NCBI GenBank assembly: GCA_964481705.1 | Contig: CAYZUC010000012.1 | Span: forward strand, 1-46,708 | Length of the DNA stretch: 46,708 nt | Direction: 5' to 3' | DNA from: CAYZUC01 sp964481705 | GTDB taxonomy: Bacteria; Bacillota; Clostridia; Lachnospirales; Lachnospiraceae | In this document: positions 1 through 8,656 of the stretch, piece after piece | Layout of the letters: each line of letters starts with the position of its first letter | Numbering within the stretch: position 1 is the stretch's first letter | Translations under genes and position numbers: made by a program | Notes under the pieces: model-generated | Told to the model about the DNA's origin: nothing | The model's database searches: none | Seen by the model: only the letters and a program-made list of their open reading frames with translations

Positions 1-818
1 ATGATATCAATCTTTTCTCCACGAAGCTCATCTACGATCATATTGACTCTCGCACCATTCAAGCCGACACAAGCACCTACCGGGTCAACATCCGGATTAT
101 TGGACCATACTGCAATCTTCGTACGGCTTCCTGCCTCACGTGAAATACTCTTGATCTCAACGGTTCCATCCTGAACCTCTGCAACCTCTGCCTCAAACAG
201 ACGCTTTACCAGCTCCGGATGAGTTCTGGAAACCATAATCTTCGGTCCCTTTGTTGTATTCTTAACTTCCAGAATGTATACTTTGATTCTTTCAGTCGGT
301 CTTAAAATCTCGCCTTTTACCTGCTCATTCTCTCCGAGAAGTGCATCTACCTTACCAAGATTGACACTGACATTCTTGCCGACATTTCTCTGCACGATAC
401 CGGTTACAACATCCTTCTCTTTTCCATAGAACTGATTGAACAGAACGGTTCTCTCTTCCTCACGAATCTTCTGTAAGATTACATTCTTAGCATTCTGTGT
501 AGCAATACGTCCGAATTCTTTCGATTTGATTTCTACACGAACGACAGAACCCAACTCTGCTTTCGCATCGATTTCTTTTGCATCTGCAAGAGAAATCTCA
601 AGACAATCATCCATAACCTCTTCCACTACTGTCTTTTCTGCATAAATCATGAAATCACAGGATTCCTTATCCATCTCAACCTTAACGTTATCTGCATTAC
701 CAAAATGGTTCTTGCAGGCTGTCATCAGGGAATTCTCAATGGCTTCAAAAAGAGTTTCTTTACTAATATCTTTCTCCTTTTCAAGAATATCAAGTGCTTC
801 CATTAATTCCTTATTCAT
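1..818 (-). CDS. nusA: Transcription elongation/termination factor NusA (3' end outside the window)
   Basis: NusA binds RNA polymerase and modulates pausing, termination and antitermination. The visible 272 codons begin MNKELMEALDILEKEK, the usual N-terminal RNAP-binding domain, continue through an S1 domain (around residues 135-200, with GIVQRNVGKNVSVNLG) and enter the first KH domain (VGACVGLNGARVNMIVDELR), where the window cuts it. The ATG at 816-818 follows a GGAGG Shine-Dalgarno. It lies 32 nt downstream of rimP, the standard bacterial order, so the two are almost certainly co-transcribed; ylxR and infB are expected beyond the edge. Family assignment is secure; the missing C-terminus cannot be assessed. 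Confidence 0.95.
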   Translation of the reverse strand, partial: MNKELMEALDILEKEKDISKETLFEAIENSLMTACKNHFGNADNVKVEMDKESCDFMIYAEKTVVEEVMDDCLEISLADAKEIDAKAELGSVVRVEIKSKEFGRIATQNAKNVILQKIREEERTVLFNQFYGKEKDVVTGIVQRNVGKNVSVNLGKVDALLGENEQVKGEILRPTERIKVYILEVKNTTKGPKIMVSRTHPELVKRLFEAEVAEVQDGTVEIKSISREAGSRTKIAVWSNNPDVDPVGACVGLNGARVNMIVDELRGEKIDI

Positions 819-850
819 TTTTCGTTTTCCTCCACTTTCGTTATTCCAGC

Positions 851-1330
851 CTAGAAATCGAATGTAAGTCTGATCAGTGAAATCTCCGGCTTATCAAATA
901 CGATTTCTTCATCATTCTCATTCTTAATAGTAACTGTATCTTTATCGTATCCCGAGAGGATACCAATAAATTCTTTTTGACGAAGCTTTCCCGCTTCTTT
1001 CATCTTATAAGTACGAACCTCAACTTCCTGACCCATACTTCTTATAAAATCCTTTTCTTTCTTCAATGGTCTGCCAAGCCCTGGAGAACTCACTTCAAAG
1101 ATATACGCGTCTTCCACATAATCTTCTGCATCCAACAATTCAGACATCGCGCGACTTACCAGTTCACAATCATCCACGGTAATACCACCCGGCTTATCAA
1201 TAAATGCTCTTAAGTAATATGTGCCTGCTTCCTTCACATATTCCACGTCCACCAGCTCGAAGGAATTCTCCTCCAGTATTGGCGTGATCAGTGCCTCTGT
1301 CTTGCTCTCAATCTCTTCTTTTTTTGACAA
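851..1330 (-). CDS. rimP: Ribosome maturation factor RimP
   Basis: RimP assists maturation of the 30S ribosomal subunit. The 159-residue length is normal for the family. The N-terminal domain carries ENSFELVDVEYVKEAG and the conserved IFEVSSPGLGRPLKKEKDF; the C-terminal Sm-like beta domain ends with IVFDKPEISLIRLTF. No ATG is available in frame: the start is TTG at 1328-1330, preceded by AGGAG about 10 nt upstream, a slightly long spacing. It opens the rimP-nusA unit. A perfect hairpin 50 nt upstream separates it from the orphan PTS gene, so it probably has its own promoter in that gap, though no convincing -35/-10 pair was found. Confidence 0.95.
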   Translation of the reverse strand: MSKKEEIESKTEALITPILEENSFELVDVEYVKEAGTYYLRAFIDKPGGITVDDCELVSRAMSELLDAEDYVEDAYIFEVSSPGLGRPLKKEKDFIRSMGQEVEVRTYKMKEAGKLRQKEFIGILSGYDKDTVTIKNENDEEIVFDKPEISLIRLTFDF

Positions 1331-1378
1331 ATTCCAGAATCTCCTCTCGTAAATAACGTTTTACGCTACCCAACAATT

Positions 1379-1404
1379 AAGGAGTGGACCTGCGTCCACT
1401 CCTT
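1379..1404 (-). terminator. Perfect 11-bp hairpin between the PTS EIIC gene and rimP
   Basis: The arms AAGGAGTGGAC and GTCCACTCCTT pair perfectly around a 4-nt loop. It lies about 80 nt after the EIIC stop and 50 nt before the rimP start. The stem ends in TT, but what follows on the minus strand is AATTGTTGGG, not a real U-tract, so it may be a weak terminator or an mRNA-end or processing hairpin. Confidence 0.5.
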
Positions 1405-1483
1405 ATCTATCATCTACATTAACTACTAATATATAATATCACTACCTATTAAAAAATGCAAGGAAAATAGTTAAATTTGGATA

Positions 1484-2533
1484 TTAATTCACATCCAGTT
1501 TCATATCTCCTGCCTTAATCCAGTTTTTCTTTCTCATAAACTCAGATACACACAGGGTCAATACCGCGGGAAGCACGAAATGCATAACAAGAATCTCTAC
1601 CAGCGCGATAGTCGGGCTCATGGTCTCCGTCATCGTCTGATATGCAGCAATCTGACCTACAAATCCAGAGGAACCCATTCCGGAGCCAACCGGATTACTC
1701 TGCATGTGAAGTACAACAGAGGCTACTGGTCCGAGAATTGCACTGGATACAATAGCCGGAAGCCAAATAATCGGTTTTTTCACGATATTAGGGACCTGAA
1801 GCATGGAAGTACCTACCCCCTGTGCAACCAATCCTCCGACCTTATTCTCACGATAACTTGCAACTGCAAAGCCTACCATCTGACAGCAGCATCCAATCGT
1901 TGCAGCACCTGCAGCAAGTCCTGTAATACCCATAGAAATACCAATCGCTGCTGAGCTGATCGGCAGGGTCAGAATCATTCCCATTAATACCGATACGATA
2001 ATGCCTCCCAGGAAGGGATGTGCTTCTACATTGAAATTGACCAATGCACCCAGCCATGTCATAACGGCCGTAATCGGTGGTCCCATTATAATGCCTGCGA
2101 TTGCTCCCGAACAAATAGATACGAACGGGGTTAAAATAATATCAATCTTAGTCTTTCCTGCAACCAGTCTGCCTATTTCAATGGCGATCAGAGCTGCGAT
2201 AAAAGCACCAAGAGGTTCTCCAGGCTTTCCTATCACATAACCTTCAAGAGCTGTCACCCCCGGAAATGCGCCAATCATACCTGCCACGGCAGCAGATACG
2301 CTTACCAGTGGACTCTGTTTAAACTTACATGCAACTCCAATACCAATTCCCGCTCCTGTCAGAGTCTTCGCTACATTTGCGACTCCTACTATGTACGCGC
2401 CGATGGACCCACCTATTAATGTTCCAATCTGAGAAATAATCGTACCAATAATCAGGGTAGAAAAAAGTCCTAGTGCCATACCACTCAAGCCATCAATAAA
2501 AATCTCATACATTACCTTTTTAAACTTTTCCAT
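1484..2533 (-). CDS. Orphan PTS-type membrane EIIC protein (PTS_EIIC_2-like)
   Basis: A multi-span, Gly/Ala/Ile-rich membrane protein of about 349 residues that fits the PTS EIIC family known as PTS_EIIC_2 (sequence recognition, no search run). Hydrophobic helices run through most of its length, with GGSIGAYIVGVANVAKTLTGAG, MGPPITAVMTWLG and GSGMGSSGFVGQ as conserved-looking turns. No EIIA, EIIB or metabolic enzyme is adjacent, so the substrate is unknown and it may act as a plain permease. The ORF could start at an ATG at 2587, but the promoter just upstream would leave a leader of only about 4 nt. The ATG at 2531-2533 follows GGGAG at a 5-nt spacing and gives MEKFKKVMYEIF, so it is preferred. 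Confidence 0.8.
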   Translation of the reverse strand: MEKFKKVMYEIFIDGLSGMALGLFSTLIIGTIISQIGTLIGGSIGAYIVGVANVAKTLTGAGIGIGVACKFKQSPLVSVSAAVAGMIGAFPGVTALEGYVIGKPGEPLGAFIAALIAIEIGRLVAGKTKIDIILTPFVSICSGAIAGIIMGPPITAVMTWLGALVNFNVEAHPFLGGIIVSVLMGMILTLPISSAAIGISMGITGLAAGAATIGCCCQMVGFAVASYRENKVGGLVAQGVGTSMLQVPNIVKKPIIWLPAIVSSAILGPVASVVLHMQSNPVGSGMGSSGFVGQIAAYQTMTETMSPTIALVEILVMHFVLPAVLTLCVSEFMRKKNWIKAGDMKLDVN

Positions 2534-2597
2534 ATCTGCTCCCATCTGCATATTTCCTATGCATTCATCTGTCTTGTCACCTGTCATGACTGTTTAT

Positions 2598-2625
2598 AGT
2601 ATAACAGACTTTTTTTAACATGCAA
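2598..2625 (-). promoter_or_regulatory. Promoter of the PTS EIIC gene
   Basis: On the minus strand TTGCAT (2620-2625), a 16-nt spacer and TATACT (2598-2603) form a sigma-A-like promoter. Transcription would start near 2591, which argues against the upstream ATG at 2587. Confidence 0.55.
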
Positions 2626-2644
2626 GAAAAAAATGAAAAAAAGC

Positions 2645-2673
2645 TTGCAATTTGCTATTACATATATTAAAAT
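2645..2673 (+). promoter_or_regulatory. Promoter of tRNA-Glu
   Basis: TTGCAA (2645-2650), a 17-nt spacer and TAAAAT (2668-2673) lie 30 nt ahead of the tRNA. A small hairpin (GTCAC 2682-2686 with GTGAC 2694-2698) sits in the pre-tRNA leader. Confidence 0.6.
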
Positions 2674-2702
2674 GCAATAGTGTCACACGAAAAGTGACCT
2701 AT

Positions 2703-2774
2703 GGCTCGTTGGTCAAGCGGTTAAGACGCCGCCCTCTCACGGCGGAATCAGGAGTTCGATTCTCCTACGAGCTG
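2703..2774 (+). tRNA. tRNA-Glu, anticodon CTC
   Basis: A full cloverleaf is visible. The acceptor GGCTCGT pairs with ACGAGCT (terminal pair G-U) and has G as the discriminator base. The anticodon stem CCGCC/GGCGG encloses the loop CTCTCAC, giving anticodon CTC, which reads the Glu codon GAG. The T-arm AGGAG-TTCGATT-CTCCT is standard. CCA is not encoded. It is a lone tRNA on the strand opposite its neighbours, with its own promoter and terminator. Confidence 0.96.
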
Positions 2775-2805
2775 TCGACTGTGTAATCACAGCCCAACCC
2801 TAAAT

Positions 2806-2833
2806 GCACCCCATACCGTTTGGTATGGGGTGC
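2806..2833 (+). terminator. Terminator of tRNA-Glu
   Basis: A perfect 12-bp stem, GCACCCCATACC with GGTATGGGGTGC, around a GTTT loop, followed by TTCTCATTT. It could also stop transcription leaving the minus-strand lipoprotein gene, whose stop codon is 22 nt away. Confidence 0.75.
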
Positions 2834-2854
2834 TTCTCATTTATATACTATTTT

Positions 2855-4072
2855 CTATTCATCAGAATCGTCCCAGTCATCGTCTTCCCAGCCATCATCT
2901 TCCCAATCGCCTTCTTCGCCTTCTTCATCCCAGCTCTCGTCTTCCCAATTCTCATCTTCTTCCGTCCATTCCTCATCACCCTCTGCATCAGTGAAATCAT
3001 CATCGGAAATAGAATCCATATCTGTATCAAGAGAATCAATACCTTCCTCATATCCATCGGATTCATAATCTGAGACGTCCTCACCATCCTTGGTATTCTT
3101 CATATAATTGTCAACAAAGCATCCCACAAAATCCTTTTTAAAGGCCTCATTCTCTTTCAATTCTTTAAAATCATCAACCCATCCAACACTGTAGGCTGTG
3201 ATATCTGTGATTTCATTTGTAATCTTAGAATCCGATACTTTTCCTTTTGCATCCAAGGTTGTATACATGATGTCGTTTTTATAATCCTTCTCAACAGCAT
3301 CAAATAGATTTAAGGTATAACCAAAGGTTGCATCCGGTTCCATCAATTCTACTGCACCGAACAAACGTAACAGTTGATGAGCATAATCAGCCGGTCCCAC
3401 TTCAACCTCTTCTCCTTCATCATCATAGCCGGTTGCAAACATATAAGCGGCTTCTGAGAAGAATTCTGTCTCATCCTCTTGATAATGAGGGCTGGCAAAG
3501 CAAGTTCCTCTTCCATTTAACAGAAACAGATACGCAATCCCATCTGCTTTATTATCCTCACGAATCTTCTTTGCATCTATCGTACCATCGAGAAGCTCTG
3601 TTACTACAGAATCATAATCCTCATACTCAAAGTCTTCGATATTGCCACTATAGGTATACTCATAGTTTAAATCTGCCTTATCGAAAACAAAGTTTACATC
3701 CTTCTTGCGGTCCTTTCCAGCCTTTGAAATAAAATCCAACGCAGTAGATGCTTTTTTCTTTGCAGCCGTTAAGCTCTTCTCTTCCCAAGGTGTCTTCTCT
3801 GTAGCTACCGCTACTGTGACAACAGCGGTTGTTCCTTCCAGATAAACAGCACTTCCTTCAAAATTATTCCCCCATTCACCGCCATCTTTATATGCGGCAT
3901 ACTCACTTGTAAATTCTTCATCCTCTGTGTCTTCTTCATAATCATCATAGTTCTCTTCTTCTGTGACCTCGTCTCCAGAAACTACGCTTTGTGCCGGCTC
4001 TTTTTTCTTACATCCGGTCAACATCATTGTCATCAAAGACAATGTCAGTAAAATCATTAGTAATCTTTTCAT
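2855..4072 (-). CDS. Lipoprotein resembling a degenerate metalloprotease, with acidic Trp-rich tail
   Basis: A 405-residue predicted lipoprotein. The signal peptide MKRLLMILLTLSLMTMMLTG is followed by the lipobox cysteine (LTGC) and an acidic linker. The core, roughly residues 75-325, includes YAHQLLRLFGAVEL (about 230-243), NDIMYTT and EITDITAYSVGW. By recall these resemble the active-site and C-terminal motifs of secreted clostridial zinc metalloproteases (HExxHxFGA ... DIM ... TAY.IGW), but here HExxH reads HQLLR, so zinc ligation and catalysis should be lost. The last 60 or so residues are almost only Asp/Glu/Trp/Gly. The ATG at 4070-4072 is chosen because GGAGAGG precedes it; upstream in-frame ATGs would spoil the signal peptide. 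It follows polC but its function is unknown. The protease link is an inference. Confidence 0.8.
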   Translation of the reverse strand: MKRLLMILLTLSLMTMMLTGCKKKEPAQSVVSGDEVTEEENYDDYEEDTEDEEFTSEYAAYKDGGEWGNNFEGSAVYLEGTTAVVTVAVATEKTPWEEKSLTAAKKKASTALDFISKAGKDRKKDVNFVFDKADLNYEYTYSGNIEDFEYEDYDSVVTELLDGTIDAKKIREDNKADGIAYLFLLNGRGTCFASPHYQEDETEFFSEAAYMFATGYDDEGEEVEVGPADYAHQLLRLFGAVELMEPDATFGYTLNLFDAVEKDYKNDIMYTTLDAKGKVSDSKITNEITDITAYSVGWVDDFKELKENEAFKKDFVGCFVDNYMKNTKDGEDVSDYESDGYEEGIDSLDTDMDSISDDDFTDAEGDEEWTEEDENWEDESWDEEGEEGDWEDDGWEDDDWDDSDE

Positions 4073-4174
4073 AATCCTCTCCATTCCTGCATCATTACTC
4101 ATTATGTAAACCAATTACAAATTCAAAATGATACACTTCGTTCCATTTGATTAGTTATTATACCTAATATACGT

Positions 4175-7100
4175 TTAAAAATCAAATAAAGATAGTTGAT
4201 TTGATTCCGGAATATCTCCTAATAATCCAAGCTCTGCCATTTTATCAATCACATTAGAGGACGCTTTTGTTCTCTCCTTAAAATCGTCTTTTGATAAATA
4301 AGGTCCTTTCTTGGTCGCTTCTACTACAGCATCTGCGGCATTCTCAGCCATGCCATCAATACTGCTCAAGGATGGCATGATTTTATCTCCGATCACCTGG
4401 AAATACTTTGCATCGACAACCGTCAGATCGATCGGCAGGAATTCAAAGCCTCTGGCGTACATTTCCTGGACAATACGCATATCCTTCAAGGTATCCTGTT
4501 CCTTCGGGGACAATGTATCCGAACGTTTCCTGTAATCATCCATATAATATTCCAATTTCTCTCTTCCCTGACACATCAGTTCATAAGAAAATGCAGTTGC
4601 CCGTATACTGAAATAAGTAGCATAGTAAGCAAGTGGATAATTGATCTTACAATAAGCAATCCGCCAAGCCATCATAACATATGCTGCTGCATGGGCTTTC
4701 GGAAACATATACTTAATCTTCCTGCAGGAGTCCTCATACCACTGAGGAACCTGATGCTCATGCATTGCCTCTACCATTTCCGGCTTCAATCCCTTTCCCT
4801 TACGAACGGACTCCATCGTGGTGAATGCCAGACTTGGCTCAATTCCCATTCCAATCAGATACGTCATAATATCATCACGGGTACAGATGGCGGTTGAAAT
4901 TGTGGCTTTCCCTTCCTCAATTAATGTCTGTGCATTACCAAGCCATACATCCGTACCATGAGAAAGACCGGAGATTCGAACCAAATCCGAGAAGCTCTGG
5001 GGCTTTGTGTCAAGAAGCATCTGAATAACAAAATCCGTACCAAACTCCGGTATACCCAGAGAGCCGGTAGGCGTTCCCCCAATATCCTTTGGTGAAATCC
5101 CCAATACCTCTGTCCCCTGGAATAAGGACATAACATCCTTGTCGTCAAGTGCAATGGATTGTGGGTCAATTCCTGTGATATCCTGCAGCATACGTATCAT
5201 GGTAGGATCGTCGTGTCCCAGAATGTCAAGCTTCAATAAATTGTGATCGATCGAATGATAATCAAAATGTGTCGTGACTATCGAGGTTTTCATATCATTC
5301 GCGGGATGTTGTACCGGTGTAAAGCTGTATATCTCTTCGCCATGAGGTAATACAATGATTCCCCCCGGATGTTGGCCGGAGGTTCTCCTGACTCCGGTGC
5401 AGCCGGTTACAATGCGGTTAATCTCGCATGGACGCTTATGCTGCCCTCTTTCCTCATAGTAATTCTTAATATATCCATACGCAGTTTTTTCTGCCAAGGT
5501 TCCAATCGTGCCGGCTCGAAACGTCTGACCGGCGCCAAAGATAACCTCCGTATACTTATGTGCTTTTGATTGGTAATCACCGGAGAAGTTCAAGTCAATA
5601 TCCGGTTCCTTATCCCCCTTAAACCCAAGAAAAGTCTCAAAAGGAATATCAAATCCGTCCTTCTTGAGCTTAGCTCCACACTTTGGACATACTTTATCCG
5701 GCATATCGCAGCCTGCTCTTCCTGCATATGCTCTTACCTCTTCCGAGTCAAAATCACTATAATGACATTCCATACAATAGTAATGCGGTGCAAGAGAATT
5801 AACCTCTGTAATACCTGCGGTATATGCCACAAAAGAAGAACCAACGGAGCCTCTGGAGCCTACCAGATAACCATCCTCATTTGATTTCCATACCAGCTTC
5901 TGCGCTATGATATACATAACCGCAAATCCATTTGTTATGATCGAATGCAATTCTTTCTTCAGACGTTCATCAACCGGTGCTGGTAATTCCTCACCATACA
6001 GCTCCTTTGCCTTCTTATAACAAATATCTGTCAATGTCTGATCAGAATTCTCGATAACAGGAGGGCATTTATCCGGTCTAACAGGTGTTATTTTATCAAT
6101 CATGTCTGCAATCAGATTCGTATTTGTAATAACAACCTCACGTGCCTTATCGGAACCCAAATACTCAAACTCCTGAAGCATCTCGTCCGTCGTCCTCAAG
6201 AAAAGTGGTGCCTGTTCGTCTGCATCCGAGAATCCCTTTCCTGCCATAATGATTCGGCGATATACCTCGTCCTCCGGATCCAGAAAATGAACGTCACAGG
6301 TCGCAACTACCGGTTTCTGGAACTCTTCACCCAACTGAACGATCCTGCGATTATAGTCACGTAAGCCCTCTATCGTAGATACTTCGTACTTATCGTCTCG
6401 AATCATGAATTCATTATTACCAACCGGCTGAATCTCCAAATAATCGTAAAAGCCTACGATTCTTGCAATTTCATGCGCCGGCTTCTCCTGAATAATTGCC
6501 TGAAATAGCTCACCGGCTTCACAGGCTGATCCAACAATTAAACCTTCCCGATATTGATTTAGTACACTCTTGGGTATTTTGGGCGCACGTTGAAAATAAT
6601 CAAGATGAGAAAGCGAAATTAAACGATATAGATTGACTCTTCCTATTTCATTCTTCGCAAGAATGATCACATGATACGATTTCATCTTACGAATTGCTTC
6701 CTTTGAAACAGCTCCCATCTGGTTGATTCCATCCAGATTCACAATGCCTTCCTCACGCAGTCGTTTACATAACTTGATAAATATCTCAGCGGTAGCTTCT
6801 GCGTCGTCTACTGCACGATGATGGTTTTCTAAGGAAACATTCAGTGCTTTCGCAACGCTGTCCAAGGTATACTTTGAAATCTCAGGAACAAGGATTCTTG
6901 ACATTTCTACAGTATCGACTACCGTATAATCAATCTCTTCTCCAATATCCTCTGCATTTTTCTGAATGAAACTCATATCGAATCCCGCATTATGGGCTAC
7001 CATAACCGAATCACTTGCAAATTCCAGGAAGCGTGGCAATATCTCCTCGATTGTCTCAGCATCCATGACCATGGAATCATTGATTCCAGTCAATTTCTCA

Positions 7101-8653
7101 ATTCGGAAAGGAATCGGAACCTTAGGATTCACAAAGGAGGAAAATCGCTCTGTGATCTTACCGTTTACTACCTTAACAGCACCAATTTCGATAATTCTGT
7201 TCTTAATAGCAGAAAATCCTGTGGTTTCCAGATCAAACACAACAAAAGTCTCATCCAAACTCTGACCTTTCGAATTGGTTACTGTCTCCTTCAGGTCATC
7301 AACCAGATATCCTTCCACACCATAGATAATCTTGAAAGGATCTCCCTTATCCAAGGTATGATTTGCCTCCGTAAAGGCCTGCACGACACCATGATCGGTA
7401 ACCGCCAACGCCTGATGTCCCCATTTCTTAGCCCGTTTAATAATCGCAGAGACATCGGAGACGCCATCCATATCACTCATTTTTGTATGACAATGAAGCT
7501 CCACACGTTTCTCAGGATTTACATCCATTCTCTCTACTGTAAAATCCGGAATCTTCTTGACTCCCACAATGGAACCAATCGTAATTTCATGATCGTATTT
7601 ATCAAGAATGGTCATTCCTTTGATCTTTAAGAAGGCACCTTCCTTTATCGTATCACTAATATCCTCTAACTGTTCATCATGCATAAAAAGCTTTACTGTA
7701 ATCGTATCTGTATAATCGGTTAAATCAAAAATAACAATCGTTCTTTCATTTGATATTGCACGTGGTTCATAATGAATTACCTTGCCTCTTACAACGACCT
7801 CGCCCATTTCCTCCACAATCTGATTGATTGGTAAGTATCCGGTATCGTCAAAATCCCTGCCATATACAACATCCGGATTATCTGACTTCTTGAATTTCCC
7901 ATAGCTCGAGCCACGTTGGAAGTTCCCCTTTTGAAAGCTCCCCTTCTGAAAGCTCGGTTTGTTTTCCTTGGGAGCACTCTTTGTTGTTCCGGTAATCTGT
8001 ACTTCTTTGTCAGCGTTTTCATCACCCTTCGACTCGCTGCCATCCTCAGTATTCCCATTCACTCGATTCACAATTGCTGCTATTTCCTGCTGAACTCGTA
8101 ATTCAGCATTTGCAGCAGCTTTACTGGTCGTCTCGGAATCCTTTCGCTCCTCTTTGTATAGAATTCTTATATCTGCGCCAATACCACAACGCTCATTTAT
8201 GATTCTATTCAGTACCGATTGTAATTCCTCAGTCATATTTCTGGATACAATGGTATCTTCCAAAGTCAGCACCATACGCTTTTCTTCCGGATAAGCTATC
8301 TCTGCATGATGAAATAAATGAAATAGAATGGGATTATATTCTTTTAATTCCTGATGAATACTATCTTTGTAAACACTCAAAAGGCTTTCCGCCGTATACT
8401 GGCCGGAAAGCTCATAGGTTTCGAATATCTGAAAGGTAATCCCTCTGCCCGGAAATAATTGTTTGGACAGCTCCGCTTCTACCCTTCTGATTTCCTTATG
8501 TTGAATAATATGGTGACTGAAAACAAAAACCTTAAATACAGTATTATTTGTATTTCTTGTAACTCTGCGAACCGTAACCTCCTGAAACAGTATCTCAAGA
8601 TTGCTCTTTAGTTCACACGTTGGAAATACCTCAAAAAACGGCTTTTCCGTCAT
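4175..8653 (-). CDS. polC: DNA polymerase III alpha subunit, Gram-positive PolC type
   Basis: This is the replicative polymerase of Firmicutes, with built-in 3'-5' proofreading. In the 1492-residue protein an N-terminal region is followed by a low-complexity linker with FQKGSFQKGNFQRGS (about 235-249), an OB domain (about 285-365) and a PHP domain starting at VELHCHTKMSDMDG (about 384). A DEDDh exonuclease is inserted in the PHP domain (VVFDLETTGFSA about 471, HNAGFDMSFI about 554, HHRAVDDAEATAEIF about 611). Then come a CxxC...CxxC zinc motif (about 960-993), the catalytic PDIDLNFSG (about 1017) and the polymerase thumb/fingers. It ends in SNQLSLFDF, a QLSLF-type clamp-binding motif. The length is normal. 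Its ATG is only 3 nt after the ispG stop, so the two are in one transcript. Confidence 0.98.
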   Translation of the reverse strand: MTEKPFFEVFPTCELKSNLEILFQEVTVRRVTRNTNNTVFKVFVFSHHIIQHKEIRRVEAELSKQLFPGRGITFQIFETYELSGQYTAESLLSVYKDSIHQELKEYNPILFHLFHHAEIAYPEEKRMVLTLEDTIVSRNMTEELQSVLNRIINERCGIGADIRILYKEERKDSETTSKAAANAELRVQQEIAAIVNRVNGNTEDGSESKGDENADKEVQITGTTKSAPKENKPSFQKGSFQKGNFQRGSSYGKFKKSDNPDVVYGRDFDDTGYLPINQIVEEMGEVVVRGKVIHYEPRAISNERTIVIFDLTDYTDTITVKLFMHDEQLEDISDTIKEGAFLKIKGMTILDKYDHEITIGSIVGVKKIPDFTVERMDVNPEKRVELHCHTKMSDMDGVSDVSAIIKRAKKWGHQALAVTDHGVVQAFTEANHTLDKGDPFKIIYGVEGYLVDDLKETVTNSKGQSLDETFVVFDLETTGFSAIKNRIIEIGAVKVVNGKITERFSSFVNPKVPIPFRIEKLTGINDSMVMDAETIEEILPRFLEFASDSVMVAHNAGFDMSFIQKNAEDIGEEIDYTVVDTVEMSRILVPEISKYTLDSVAKALNVSLENHHRAVDDAEATAEIFIKLCKRLREEGIVNLDGINQMGAVSKEAIRKMKSYHVIILAKNEIGRVNLYRLISLSHLDYFQRAPKIPKSVLNQYREGLIVGSACEAGELFQAIIQEKPAHEIARIVGFYDYLEIQPVGNNEFMIRDDKYEVSTIEGLRDYNRRIVQLGEEFQKPVVATCDVHFLDPEDEVYRRIIMAGKGFSDADEQAPLFLRTTDEMLQEFEYLGSDKAREVVITNTNLIADMIDKITPVRPDKCPPVIENSDQTLTDICYKKAKELYGEELPAPVDERLKKELHSIITNGFAVMYIIAQKLVWKSNEDGYLVGSRGSVGSSFVAYTAGITEVNSLAPHYYCMECHYSDFDSEEVRAYAGRAGCDMPDKVCPKCGAKLKKDGFDIPFETFLGFKGDKEPDIDLNFSGDYQSKAHKYTEVIFGAGQTFRAGTIGTLAEKTAYGYIKNYYEERGQHKRPCEINRIVTGCTGVRRTSGQHPGGIIVLPHGEEIYSFTPVQHPANDMKTSIVTTHFDYHSIDHNLLKLDILGHDDPTMIRMLQDITGIDPQSIALDDKDVMSLFQGTEVLGISPKDIGGTPTGSLGIPEFGTDFVIQMLLDTKPQSFSDLVRISGLSHGTDVWLGNAQTLIEEGKATISTAICTRDDIMTYLIGMGIEPSLAFTTMESVRKGKGLKPEMVEAMHEHQVPQWYEDSCRKIKYMFPKAHAAAYVMMAWRIAYCKINYPLAYYATYFSIRATAFSYELMCQGREKLEYYMDDYRKRSDTLSPKEQDTLKDMRIVQEMYARGFEFLPIDLTVVDAKYFQVIGDKIMPSLSSIDGMAENAADAVVEATKKGPYLSKDDFKERTKASSNVIDKMAELGLLGDIPESNQLSLFDF

Positions 8654-8656
8654 GGA

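Noticed and set aside
2804..3073. Plus-strand ORFs rich in Ile/Phe or Ser
   Set aside because: Antisense of the acidic Trp-rich lipoprotein tail; one overlaps the tRNA terminator and neither has a ribosome site.
6992..7630. A 212-codon plus-strand ORF inside polC
   Set aside because: Antisense of a well-conserved polC region, with odd composition and no ribosome site.
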